From assembly GCA_026913215.1 (NCBI GenBank), contig JAPTYK010000001.1:6696001-6760000 (forward strand): a stretch of 64,000 nt of DNA, in the 5' to 3' direction. Shown in pieces: positions 27,494 through 36,303 of this stretch. Every line of letters begins with the position of its first letter. The first letter of the stretch is position 1. Under the pieces are notes generated by a model. The model searched no databases. It saw nothing but the letters and a program-made list of their open reading frames with translations, and had not been told where the DNA came from. Both the position numbers and the translations under genes were made by a program. The stretch comes from Streptomyces diastatochromogenes (GTDB taxonomy: Bacteria; Actinomycetota; Actinomycetes; Streptomycetales; Streptomycetaceae).

Positions 27494-27507
27494 TTGAACG
27501 CGTTCAA
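27494..27507. promoter_or_regulatory. Operator 1: perfect palindrome TTGAACGCGTTCAA
   Basis: It lies 18 bp upstream of the YndJ start and downstream of the -10 box, so a bound repressor would block elongation. Its centre is exactly 40 bp from that of operator 2. Confidence 0.8.
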
Positions 27508-27518
27508 CTGACAGATGG

Positions 27519-27547
27519 AGCGTAGAGCCTCTCTTGAACGTGTTCAA
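27519..27547 (-). promoter_or_regulatory. Promoter of the YndJ-DUF1990-LMF operon
   Basis: On the minus strand, TTGAAC (27547-27542) is followed after exactly 17 bp by TACGCT (27524-27519). The -35 box is part of operator 2. Confidence 0.7.
27534..27547. promoter_or_regulatory. Operator 2: TTGAACGTGTTCAA
   Basis: This near-palindrome differs from operator 1 only at the centre and overlaps the -35 box of the leftward promoter. The form TTGAACNNGTTCAA is typical of TetR-family operators. Confidence 0.75.
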
Positions 27548-27669
27548 GTCCTTGGCCGGCGCACCCGGTCGGACGCGCTCCGCTTGCGGCCCCTCACGCA
27601 CTGCGACAGACAGGAGGGACTGGCCGCACACCGGGCGCCGGGCCCGGGGGAGAGAAAGTCGAGAACCAG

Positions 27670-28820
27670 GTGAGCCCATCCCTCCGCCGGACGCGCCGGA
27701 CCGGCCCCGCGCCGCGACGCTCGTCTCGGCCCTGCTGCTCACGGGCTGCTCCTCCGTGGGGAGGGCGCCGGCGGCGAACCCGCCGCGACTCCGGTCACGG
27801 ACGTCTTCCTCCAGCCGCTCGGCGCCCAGGGCCCCGACCCTTCACCGCCTCCACCGTCCGGAACACCGCACCGCCCACCGCCCCGCAGCGACAGCCCGAC
27901 GACGACACCGGCCAGGCCCGCGAGGTCACCGGCTCCGCCCCGGCCTCTACGGCGGCACGCGCGCGATCGGCAGCTGCGACGTCGAACGGCAGGTCGCCCT
28001 CCTCGCCGCGGACCGGACCAAGGCGCACGCCTTCGCCGAGGCCGCCGGCATCCCCGAGGGCGGCGTCGCCGACTGGCTGCGCGGGCTCACCCCGTCGCCC
28101 TGCGCGCCGACACCCGCGTCACCGACCACGGCTACCGCGCGGGCAAGGCCGCCGCCTTCCAGGCCGTCCTGCAGACCGGCACGTCGGTCCTCGTCGACCA
28201 GTACGGCTCCCGCGCGTCCGCTGCGCCTGCGGCAACCCGCTCCGCAGCCCCGCCGCCGACCGCGGCGGCGTCCACCAGGGCGAGCCCTGGGACGGCTTCG
28301 ACCCGACCGCGTGGTCACCGTCCGGCCCGCCGACTCCGTCGTCACCAGCCTGGTCATCGTCAACACCACCGACCGCACCTGGATCGAGCGGCGGACCGGC
28401 ACCGACGGGGGCGAGGACCGCACACCCGACGTCGAGCCGGCCTGCGACCCCGACACCTGCGCCCTCACCGGTTCCGGCACCCCCGACCCGACCGGCCCCG
28501 GCCGCCCCGCCTCCCGGACCCCGTGCCGTCCGCGCCCGCCTCCCGGACCCGGTCGGGCCCGGCCCCTCGACCCCGCTCCCCGACGTCCCCACCCCTCCGG
28601 GACCGGCGGCACGGGCACCGACCCGACGGCGCCGACGGTCCCTGACCCGTCCACGGAGCCGTACCCCGACCCGTACACCGATCCGTCCACGGAGCCCTTC
28701 CCCGACCCGTTCGGGGAGCCCCCCGGCGAGCAGCCCACCGTCCCGGACGGGCAGCTGCCCCCCGACGAGCTCTTCCCGGCGGGCCCGGAGCCCGAGCGAC
28801 CGGAGACCTTCCAGGGGTGA
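27670..28820 (+). CDS. DUF6777-type lipoprotein, proline-rich C-terminus (several frame breaks)
   Basis: The start is probably GTG 27670 (Arg-rich beginning). After a break near 27705 the reading shows a lipobox 'LVSALLLTGCSS'. The core lies between about 27780 and 28450: 'GLYGGTRAIGSCDVERQVAL', 'IPEGGVADWLRGLTP', 'LRADTRVTDHGYRAGKAAAF', 'QAVLQTGTSVLVDQYG' and 'RVRCACGNPL', which match the actinobacterial DUF6777 domain. At least five breaks are needed. The tail repeats 'PSTEPYPDPYTDPSTEPFP' units and ends 'EPERPETFQG'. It is probably anchored outside the membrane. Function unknown. It is divergent from the YndJ operon. Confidence 0.7.
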
Positions 28821-28869
28821 AAGGGATCTTCCTGGTGCGCACGGGCGGGGCTGCGCCTAGCGTGGCCCC

Positions 28870-30952
28870 ATGAACGCGGGCAGCGGGGGCGGGGAGGCGG
28901 ACGCGCGGCCGGGCCGCGCGCCGGAGGAGGAGGGGTCCGGGGCCCGGATCCTGGCCGACTACGGCTCCGCCTTCCGGATGGGCGGCTTCGACTGGGACCT
29001 GCTCACCGGCACCATGACCATGGACGACGCCGCCCTCGACGTCTTCGACATGGACCGCGCCGACTACGACGGCAGACCCGAGAGCCTCAGCCCGCGGGTG
29101 CTGCCGGACGAGGGCCGCCAGCTCGACACCCTCGTGGCCCAGGCGCTCAAGGACGGCAGCGACCAGTACGGCGCCTACTTCCGCATCCGCCGCCGCGACG
29201 GCAGCCACCAGTGGACCCACACCCAGGGCCTCGTCCACCGCGACGGCACCGGACGGCCCGTCCGCATCATCGGCATCCTGCGCGACGCCACCCACGAACT
29301 CACCGAGTCCGCCGCCCGGCTCGGCCTCGACGAAGGCCGCAGACAGCGCGCCGGCGTCGTCGAGGGCACCACGGCGGCCCTCGCCTACGCCCGGACCGTG
29401 CAGGACGTCGTCGACCTGCTCAACGACTCGCACGCGCTCGAACACTTCGGCGCGGCCAGCCTCGTCATGGGCCTCCTCGACTCCGGCCGGATCCGCCTGG
29501 TCGCCGAGGGGCCCGACGGCTCCTTCGTGCCGGGCACCCGCTTCACCCGGGTGGACGAGCCGTACCCGATGAGCGAGGTCATCCGCACCCTGCGCCCCGC
29601 TTCATCGACTCGGCCCGGGACTTCGCCGACTCCTTCCCCGTGCTCTGGCCCCACATCAGCGGACTCGGCATCACCGCCGCCGCCTACCTCCCGCTCATCG
29701 CCCAGGCCCGGCCCATCGGCGCCCTAGGCCTGCTCTACAGCGACAAGACCGGCTTCAGCGAGGACGAGCGGACCCTGCTCGTCGCCCTCGGCAGCAGCAT
29801 CGCCCAGAGCCTCCAGCGCGCCATGCTCTACGAGCAGGAGCACGACCTCGCCGAGGGACTCCAGCAGGCGATGCTGCCCCGCCGGATCCCCGAGGTGCCC
29901 GGCGCCCAGACGGCCGTCCGCTACCGCTCCGCCCGCCTCGGCCGCGACGTCGGCGGCGACTGGTACGACGTCATCGCGCTGCCCGGCGACCGGGTCGGCG
30001 CCGTCATCGGAGACGTCCAGGGCCACGACACCCACGCGGCGGCCGTCATGGGCCAGCTGCGGATCGTGCTGCGCGCCTACGCCGCCGAGGGCCACCCCCG
30101 GCCACGGTCATGGCGCGGGCCTCCGTCTTCCTCCACGAACTCGACACCGAACGCTTCGCCACCTGCACCTACGCCGAGGTCGACCCCGTCACCGGAGTCG
30201 TCCAGGTGGTGCGCGCCGGCCATGTCGACCCGCTGATCAGGGACGTCGACGGCCGCTGCCGCAGGATCCCGGTCGAGGGCGGGCTGCCGCTCGGGCTCTC
30301 CGCCGAGTTCGGCCGGCTCGGCTATCCCGTCACCACCCTGGAACTGGACCCCGGCCAGACGCTGCTGCTCTACACCGACGGCCTCGTGGAGAAGCCCGGA
30401 GCCGACCTCGACGAGGGCCTCCAGTGGCTCTCCTCGCTCGTCCGGCGCGGCCCCGCCGACCTCCAGGAGCTCGCCGACCACCTGTGCGACGTGGTCGCCG
30501 ACCGGGGCGGCGAGGACGACGTCGCGATCCTGCTGCTGCGCCGCCACGGCGGGTACCACCCGCGGGACACCGGCCGCTTCCAGCAGCACGTGGCACAGAG
30601 CGACCCCGAGGCGCTGAGCTCGGCCCGGCACATGATCCGCGCCGCCGTCCGGGCCTGGGACGCGGAGGACCGCGCCGACGAGATCGAACTGGTCGCCGAC
30701 GAGCTGATGACCAACGCCCTGATGCACACCGACGGCGGAGCGATCGTGACCCTGCGGATCCTCGCCGGGCCGCCGCGACGGCTGCGGGTCGAGGTGGAGG
30801 ACCGGTCCAGCGCCCTGCCCCGGCGCCGCGAGGCGGGGGAGGCGGGGGTGTCCGGGCGGGGACTGCTCCTGGTCGACCAGCTCTCCGACGCGTGGGGCGT
30901 GGAGTCGAGGGGCGGCGGCAAGTGCGTGTGGTGCGAATTCACCACTCTTTAA
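28870..30952 (+). CDS. PAS-GAF-PP2C phosphatase fused to an RsbW-like ATPase (two frame breaks)
   Basis: ATG 28870 has no ribosome site, but TAGCGT lies six nt upstream, suggesting a leaderless transcript. Joined across breaks near 29600 and 30100 it is about 695 residues. Order: PAS (residues about 30-140, 'IRRRDGSHQWTHTQGLVHRD'), GAF (about 160-310), PP2C with 'GGDWYDVIALPGD', 'GDVQGHD' and 'YTDGLVEKPG', and a C-terminal HATPase ('IELVADELMTNALMHTDGG', 'GRGLLLVDQLSDAWG'). One protein thus carries both an anti-sigma-type kinase and a phosphatase, a combination known in streptomycetes. Its partner STAS protein and sigma factor are not in the neighbourhood. Confidence 0.9.
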
Positions 30953-31003
30953 CTGAGCGTGAACTGATCGTACTTGACCGTAACTGACGGTACGGGATTG
31001 ACT
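30949..31003. repeat. Helically phased direct repeats before the acyltransferase gene
   Basis: TAACTGAGCG, GAACTGATCG, TACTTGACCG and TAACTGACGG follow one another with TGA cores at 30954, 30965, 30975 and 30985, spaced 11, 10 and 10 bp. They begin in the stop codon of the previous gene and end next to GGGATTGAC. The phasing suggests a regulator binding site array. Confidence 0.5.
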
Positions 31004-31068
31004 TCGTTCACCCGCCCCTCCCCACCTCTGCAGCGCGCACCGAAGACACCGCAGGACAAGAGGACATC

Positions 31069-32428
31069 GTGAGCAGCGAGCTTCTGGCACCCCTGGACCT
31101 GGCCTTCTGGCACCTGGAATCCACCGATCACCCCCTGCACCTCGGGGCCCTCGCCCACTTCGGCCCCCGCCCGTCACCGCCGGGCACGAACCGGCCGACA
31201 TCCTGGACCTGCTCGCCCGGCGCGCCGCCGCCGTCCCCGGCTCCGGATGCGCGTCCGCGACGTCCTGTTCCCCGTCGGCGGCGCCGCCTGGAGCACCGAC
31301 CCCGACTTCGACGTCCGCCGGCACGTCCGCGAGATCGCCCTCCCGGCACCGACTTCCCGCCGAGACCGCCCGGCTCGCCGCCGAACTCATGGAACGCCCC
31401 GTCGCCCGGGGCCTGCCACCCTGGGAGATGTACCTGCTCAGCGGCGCCCCCGACGGCTCCTTCGCCGTCCTCGTCAAACTCCACCACGCCCTCGCCGACG
31501 GCATGCGGGCCGTCGCCATCGGCGCCGGGATCTTCGACGAGATCGCCGCCGGCCGCCGCCCGGCGGGCCGCCCCGGCCCGTCCCCCGCGCTCCTGGCCGC
31601 CCGGCCCCGGCCGCCTCCTCGACATCGCCCGCGACCGCCTCGGCGACCTCGGCCGGGCCGTCGAGGTCGGCGCCTCGGTCGTCGGCTCCTCCGTCGCCCG
31701 CGCCGGCCACCTCGACCCGCGCCCCACCGGCCCGCTCGCCGCCGACTCCAGCGGCACGCGCCGGATCGCCACCGCCACCCTGCCCTCGACCGCGTCCACC
31801 GGATCCGCCGCACCACCGGCGGCACCGCCAACGACGTCCTCCTCACCCTCGTCGCCGGCGCCCTGCGCCGCTGGTTCGACGGGCGCGGCCTGCCCTCCCC
31901 GGCGCCGACCCCGGGCCCTCGTCCTGGTCTCGCGCCGCCGCCCCGGCACCCCGGCCGGCCCCGGCAACAGCCTCTCCGGCTACCTCCTCGACCTGCCCGT
32001 CACCGAAGCCGACCCGGCCGCCCGGCTCGCCGCCGTCCGGGACGCCATGGACCGCAACAAGGCCGCCGGACCCTTCCGGGCGCGGGCGCCGTCGCCCTCC
32101 TCGCCGACCGGCTGCACCCGCTCGCCCACCGCTTCGGCGCGCCCCTCGCCGCCGGCGCCGCCCGGCTCCTCTTCGACCTCCTCGTCACCCAGGTCCCGCT
32201 GCCCCGCTCCGCGCTCTCCCTCGGCGGCGCCCGCTGCGCGCGCTCTTCCCGATGGCCCCGCTCGCCCGCGGCCAGTCCCTCGCCGTCGCCATGTCCCCGT
32301 ACGGCGGCCGGGTCCACATCGGCCTCGTCGCCGACGGCGAGGCCGTCCCCGACCTCGACGCCCTCGCCGCCGCGCTCACCGCCGAACTCGACCTGCTCGA
32401 CCCGCCGGACGCTACGGCGCGCACGTAG
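31069..32428 (+). CDS. Wax ester synthase/diacylglycerol acyltransferase family protein (about eight frame breaks)
   Basis: It starts at GTG 31069 after AGAGGA and reads 'LLAPLDLAFWHLESTDHPLH', the normal WS/DGAT opening. The catalytic motif HHALADG (HHxxxDG) is in 'VLVKLHHALADGMRAVAIGA'. Later family segments are 'GTANDVLLTLVAGALRRW', 'SLSGYLLDLPVTEADPAARL' and 'QSLAVAMSPYGGRVHIGLVA'. Joined, it is about 455 residues, ending DATART. Breaks lie near 31172, 31240, 31345, 31600, 31790, 31910, 32085 and 32235. The enzyme would make triacylglycerol or wax esters from acyl-CoA for storage lipid. Its end overlaps the convergent hydrolase gene by 17 bp. Confidence 0.85.
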
Positions 32429-34181
32429 TGCCGGGGCGGACCTTCGTCAGCGAGACCAGATACGCCTCGACCTTCTCGTCCACGCAGGCGTTCCGGCCGT
32501 AACCGGTGTGCCCGGGGGCCTCGAAGGACAGCAGCATGCCGCCGGGGAACTGCCCCGCCAGGCTCACCGCCTCGTCGTACGGCGTCGCCGGATCGCCCTG
32601 CGTGCCGACGACGAGGACCGGCGGAACGCCCGCCGCGCGCACCCGGTGCGGCCGCTGGGTCCCGGCGGGCCAGTCCTTGCAGACCAGCTCACCCGTCACC
32701 CCGGACGTGCCGTACACCCCGCCGCCTCGTCGGCGGGAGCCAGGGCGTCCCAGTAGGCCCGCGCGTCGCGGGGTGGGGACGTCGAGGCAGTTGACCGCGA
32801 TCAGGGCGGCCTCGCTGTTGTCCTCGGGGACGCCGCTCGCGGGCGCTTCGGAGGCACCGGCGGCGGGGTCGGCGTCGGGCTCGGCACCGGCGGCGGGCCC
32901 GGCACCGGCGTCGGGTTCGGAGTCGGGGCCTCCTCGTCGGCCGCCGCCAGGGCCGCCAGCTTCGTCCCGTCCCGTCGTCCGCCGCGCGCAGCGCTCGGAC
33001 AGGCCCTCCCACTGCGCCTCCGGCGTGTACATGGACAGCGAGGCGCGTCGATCAGGCCCGACGCGTCGAGACCGTCCTCGGAGCCGTCGACCGGCAGCGG
33101 CGCGCGCCGCGTCCGTTCGAGGAGCCGGTCGATCAGCGCGCGTATCTCCCGGGGCGTCTTTCCGGGGCAGCCCTCGCCCACCGTGTCGGCGCAGGACTCG
33201 GCGTACTCCTCGACCGCGTCCCGGAAGCCGGCCGACTGCCCGAGCGCGCGCTGCCGCCAGTCCAGGGACGGGTCGATCGCCCCGTCCAGCACCATCGCCC
33301 GCACGCGACGCGGGAACTGCTCGGCGTACGAGGTCCCCAGGCTCGTGCCGTACGACCAGCCGACGTACGTCAGCCTCCGCTCGCCCAGGGCCGCCCTCAG
33401 CACGTCCAGGTCCCGGGCCGCGTCGTCCGTCCCGACGTGCGGCAGCAGCGGACCGCTGGCCTTCTCGCAGGCGGCGGCCCGCGCCCGCGCGCCCGCGAGG
33501 GCCTCGGCGCGCTCGGCGTCCGTACGGGGATAGAGGGGTCTCGTCCGCCGCCTCGGTCTCGTCGGCGGTGACGCAGGTCAGGGCCGGCTTGCTCCCGCCG
33601 ACCCCGCGCGGGTCGAAGGACACGATGTCGAACCGCTCGCGCACGCCCTTGCCGATCTCGTCGGCGATCCCGTCCTCGACGAGCTTCACGCCGGGCTCGC
33701 CCGGACCGCCCGGGTTCAGGACGAGCGAGCCGAGACGCCGGCCGGGGACGGCGGTCGCCGCCTTCGCCACCGGCAGCACGAAGGTCTTGCCGTCGCCGGG
33801 CCGGGAGTAGTCCCTCGGGACGGTGAGTTCGGCGCACCGGAGGTCGCCGCAGGGCCGCCACACGAGCTTCTGGCCGTAGAAGCGCCGCAGCTCGGGGCGG
33901 GCGGCCGGGTCGACGGCGGCCGAGGACCGCGGCCGGTTCCCGTCCTGTCCCGGCCCGGCCGTGCAGGAGGCCAGGGAGGCGGTGCCGAGGACGGCGAGGG
34001 CGAGGACGAGGGCCCGGCGGCGGGCGGTGGCGCGGGGCGGAAGGGCGGTGGTGCGGAACGGTCGGCCGGTGGTGCGGAAAGGATGGGCGGCGGTGGACGG
34101 ACGGGCGGTGGTGGACGGACGGGCGGTGCTGCGGAACGGACGGGCGGTGGCGCGGAACGGACGGGCGGTGCTGCGGAACAC
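32412..34181 (-). CDS. Secreted TAP-like alpha/beta hydrolase lipoprotein with a repetitive N-terminal extension (frame breaks)
   Basis: GTG 34181 follows GGGGGAG by six nt. About 55 residues of basic repeats ('RPFRATARPFRSTARP' type) come before the lipoprotein signal 'RRRALVLALAVLGTASLASC'. The mature part has the alpha/beta hydrolase oxyanion region 'LVLNPGGPGEPGVKLVED', 'FDPRGVGGSKP', the nucleophile elbow 'YVGWSYGTSLGTSYAE' and the C-terminal TAP segment 'PPVLVVGTQGDPATPYDEA' with 'APGHTGYGRNACVD'. These fit tripeptidyl aminopeptidase-like secreted hydrolases. Breaks lie near 33535, 33430, 33045, 32970 and 32735. It follows the kinase and regulator genes on the same strand and is a likely target of them. 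Confidence 0.85.
   Translation of the reverse strand: MFRSTARPFRATARPFRSTARPSTTARPSTAAHPFRTTGRPFRTTALPPRATARRRALVLALAVLGTASLASCTAGPGQDGNRPRSSAAVDPAARPELRRFYGQKLVWRPCGDLRCAELTVPRDYSRPGDGKTFVLPVAKAATAVPGRRLGSLVLNPGGPGEPGVKLVEDGIADEIGKGVRERFDIVSFDPRGVGGSKPALTCVTADETEAADETPLSPYGRRARRGPRGRAGAGRRLREGQRSAAAARRDGRRGPGPGRAEGGPGRAEADVRRLVVRHEPGDLVRRAVPASRAGDGAGRGDRPVPGLAAARARAVGRLPGRGRGVRRVLRRHGGRGLPRKDAPGDTRADRPAPRTDAARAAAGRRLRGRSRRVGPDRRASLSMYTPEAQWEGLSERCARRTTGRDEAGGPGGGRRGGPDSEPDAGAGPAAGAEPDADPAAGASEAPASGVPEDNSEAALIAVNCLDVPTPRRAGLLGRPGSRRRGGGVYGTSGVTGELVCKDWPAGTQRPHRVRAAGVPPVLVVGTQGDPATPYDEAVSLAGQFPGGMLLSFEAPGHTGYGRNACVDEKVEAYLVSLTKVRPGTTCAP
34030..34178. repeat. 18/21-bp tandem repeats at the hydrolase 5' end
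   Basis: Units of GACGGACGGGCGGTG plus 3-6 variable bases recur at least five times, some 18 bp and some 21 bp long, always a multiple of three. They encode RP-F/S-R/T-x-TA repeats upstream of the signal peptide. Confidence 0.8.
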
Positions 34182-34186
34182 GGGAA

Positions 34187-34216
34187 ACTCCCCCTGGATG
34201 GTCGGTCCAGGGGAGT
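34187..34216. promoter_or_regulatory. Inverted repeat upstream of the hydrolase gene
   Basis: ACTCCCCCTGGA and TCCAGGGGAGT form arms around TGGTCGG with one bulged C. It includes the ribosome site, so it could form an mRNA hairpin that hides it, or be a protein site. Confidence 0.45.
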
Positions 34217-34228
34217 CTCGGGGACGGA

Positions 34229-34247
34229 TGCTGAGGTTTTGCTGAGG
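34229..34247. promoter_or_regulatory. 11-bp-spaced direct repeat TGCTGAGG
   Basis: TGCTGAGG at 34229 and again at 34240 are exactly one helical turn apart (11 bp). OmpR/PhoB-type regulators bind such direct repeats head to tail. The OmpR-type regulator at 35548-36222 is the natural candidate. Confidence 0.5.
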
Positions 34248-34260
34248 ACGGGGACGCCGG

Positions 34261-35551
34261 TCAGTCCGAGGCCGGCAGCCGGAGCACGAACCGGGCCCCG
34301 CCCGCCGCCGACCGGCCCGCCGTGAGGGTGCCGCCGTGGACGTGGGCGACCCAGGAGGCGATCGACAGACCGAGGCCGGTGGAGCCCGATCCGCTGCGGA
34401 ACCGCTCGAAGAGGGCGCCCGCGACCTCCGGAGGAAGACCCGGCCCCGCGTCCTCGACGGTCACCGTGCCGTCCCGGCCCACCGTGAGCAGCACGTCCGC
34501 CGGGACGCCCGGCGCGTGGCCGTGCGCGAGCGCGTTGTCCAGCAGGTTGCCGACGGCCCGGCGCACGAGATCGGGTCGGCCACCACGACCGCCTCCGCCG
34601 CCTCGACCCGCACGCGGTGGCCGCCCGCACCGGCGGACTCCTCGGCCACCGCCTCCACCAACTGGTCCAGACGCAGCGGCTGCCGGGTCACCGCGGCCGT
34701 CCCGGACATCAGCCGGGCCCGGGTGAGCAGCCCGTCGACGAGCCGGCCCATCCCTCCGCCAGGCGCAGCGTGCGCCGGTGCACGTCCGCGCTGTCCGTCT
34801 CGCCGCGCAGCGCCGTCTCGGCGAGCGTCCGCAGCGAGGCGGCCGGGGTCCGCAGATCGTGCGCGGCGTCCGCGAGGAACGCCTCCTGCCGGTCGAGCGC
34901 GAGGAGCGCGGGCCGGACCGCCCGCCCCGACAGGACGTGACCGACGGCCGCCGACAGCAGGACGAGCACCGCGCAGCCGCCCGTCACCAGCCACACCAGC
35001 CGCCGGTGGTCGTCCCGGGGCGCCCGCGTCGGCCACGGTCACCAGGACGCCCTGCGGCCCCGCGTCCTCCGGCGCCTCCGGCGCGTAGAAGGGCTGCGCG
35101 AACACCCGTACCGGCTCGCCGTCCGTCGTCCGCCCGTCGAAGGCCCGTACGCCGTCGGCCCGCACCGCCGCCCGGCCCGCCTCCTGGACCACGGACCGGC
35201 CCACCGTCAGACACGGCTTCGCCGGCGCGTGCTCGACCCTCAGCGCGCCCGGGGCGCCGGGCTCCACGAGGAGCACGGTCAGCGGCGGGCAGGCGGTGTC
35301 CACCGAGTCCGCGAGGACGTCCAGGACGAGCCGCCCGTCCCGGTCCGTCTCCAGCAGGCCGAGAGCCCAGCTGGTGTCCGCGTCCATCGTGTGGTCGAGC
35401 TGCTCCCGCCAGCGGCCGCTGTCGCTGCGCACGGCGAGCACGGCCATCGCGACCAGCCCCACGGCGCTGGTCAGCGCGAACAGCAGGCTGATCCGCCGGC
35501 GCAGCCGCAGCACCGGGCCGTCGGCGTGAGCGTCCGCGACGTGCTCCTCAC
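34261..35551 (-). CDS. Two-component sensor histidine kinase (about four frame breaks)
   Basis: GTG 35551 overlaps the stop of the regulator gene as GTGA; a break near 35520 then leads to 'LRLRRRISLLFALTSAVG', the first membrane helix. An extracellular domain of about 130 residues follows, then the second helix 'LVTGGCAVLVLLSAAVGHVL'. HisKA has 'FLADAAHDLRTPAASLRTLA' with the phospho-His. The HATPase has 'RRAVGNLLDNALAHGHAPG', 'VEDAGPGLPPE' and 'GSTGLGLSIASWVAHVHGG'. Other breaks are near 35010, 34755 and 34570. An unlinked GTG at 35513 is the alternative start. It pairs with the adjacent OmpR-type regulator. Confidence 0.85.
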
Positions 35552-36222
35552 GAGGTGCCGTCCGGCGGCGAGAGCCGGTAGCCGAGCCCGCGCACGGTGT
35601 GGATCAGCGGCGGGTCCCCGAGCTTCCGGCGGAGCTGGGAGACCAGCACCTCCAGGACGTTCGACTGCGGCTCGGCCATCTCGTCCCAGCAGCTCTCGAT
35701 CAGCTCGGCGCGGGACACCGCCTGGTCGGCGCGCGCCGCGAGGACCTCAAGGACCGCGAACTCCCGGCCCGTGAGCGTCAGCAGCACCCCGGCCCGGCGG
35801 ACGTGCCGGCGGGCGGTGTCGATCTCCAGGTCGCCGACGCGGCGCACCGGCGGGCGGACGACCGCCGCCCTGCGGCACAGGCTGCGCACCCGGGCGACCA
35901 GCTCCGGCACGGCGAACGGCTTGACGAGGTAGTCGTCCCCGCCGCTCGCGAAGCCCTCCACCCGGTCCGCCACCGTGTCGCGCGCGGTCAGGAACAGCAC
36001 CGGCACGTCCCGCCCGGCGCGCCGCAGCCCGTCCACGAAGACGGCGGCGTCCCCGGACGGCAGCATCCGGTCGAAGACCGCGCAGTCGTACGCCGTGACG
36101 AACAGCGCCTCGTCGGCCCGGGGCAGATCGGCGGCCTCGTCGACGGCGAGCCCGGCGGCCCGCAGCGCGGCGGCCACCCCGAACCGGAGGTCTTCGTCGT
36201 CCTCGACGAGCAGTACACGCAC
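35548..36222 (-). CDS. OmpR-family response regulator
   Basis: The product has 224 residues from GTG 36222. The receiver spans about 1-115: 'VRVLLVEDDEDLRFGVAAAL' with the acidic pair, the phospho-Asp in 'YDCAVFDRMLPSGDA', and Thr and Lys in 'VLFLTARD' and 'DYLVKPF'. The C-terminal winged helix has 'LTGREFAVLEVLAARADQAV' and 'LEVLVSQLRRKLG' and ends in 'IHTVRGLGYRLSPPDGTS'. The GTG is seven nt after TAGGGT, which suits a leaderless transcript. It is coupled by GTGA overlap to the kinase. The frame is intact. Confidence 0.93.
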   Translation of the reverse strand: MRVLLVEDDEDLRFGVAAALRAAGLAVDEAADLPRADEALFVTAYDCAVFDRMLPSGDAAVFVDGLRRAGRDVPVLFLTARDTVADRVEGFASGGDDYLVKPFAVPELVARVRSLCRRAAVVRPPVRRVGDLEIDTARRHVRRAGVLLTLTGREFAVLEVLAARADQAVSRAELIESCWDEMAEPQSNVLEVLVSQLRRKLGDPPLIHTVRGLGYRLSPPDGTS

Positions 36223-36229
36223 GCCGGAC

Positions 36230-36235
36230 ACCCTA
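36230..36235 (-). promoter_or_regulatory. -10 box TAGGGT for a leaderless regulator mRNA
   Basis: Seven nt separate this hexamer from the GTG at 36222, so transcription would begin at or next to the start codon. It faces a similar box at 36291 on the other strand. Confidence 0.5.
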
Positions 36236-36290
36236 AGCACCGCCCCGCCGGATGCCGAAACCGCCCGGACGGTCCGCGCCACCGCTGGCC

Positions 36291-36296
36291 TAGACT
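36291..36296 (+). promoter_or_regulatory. -10 box TAGACT for a leaderless LytTR regulator mRNA
   Basis: TAGACT matches the actinobacterial -10 consensus and is seven nt from ATG 36304, with no ribosome site between. Confidence 0.6.
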
Positions 36297-36303
36297 CCGC
36301 CGC

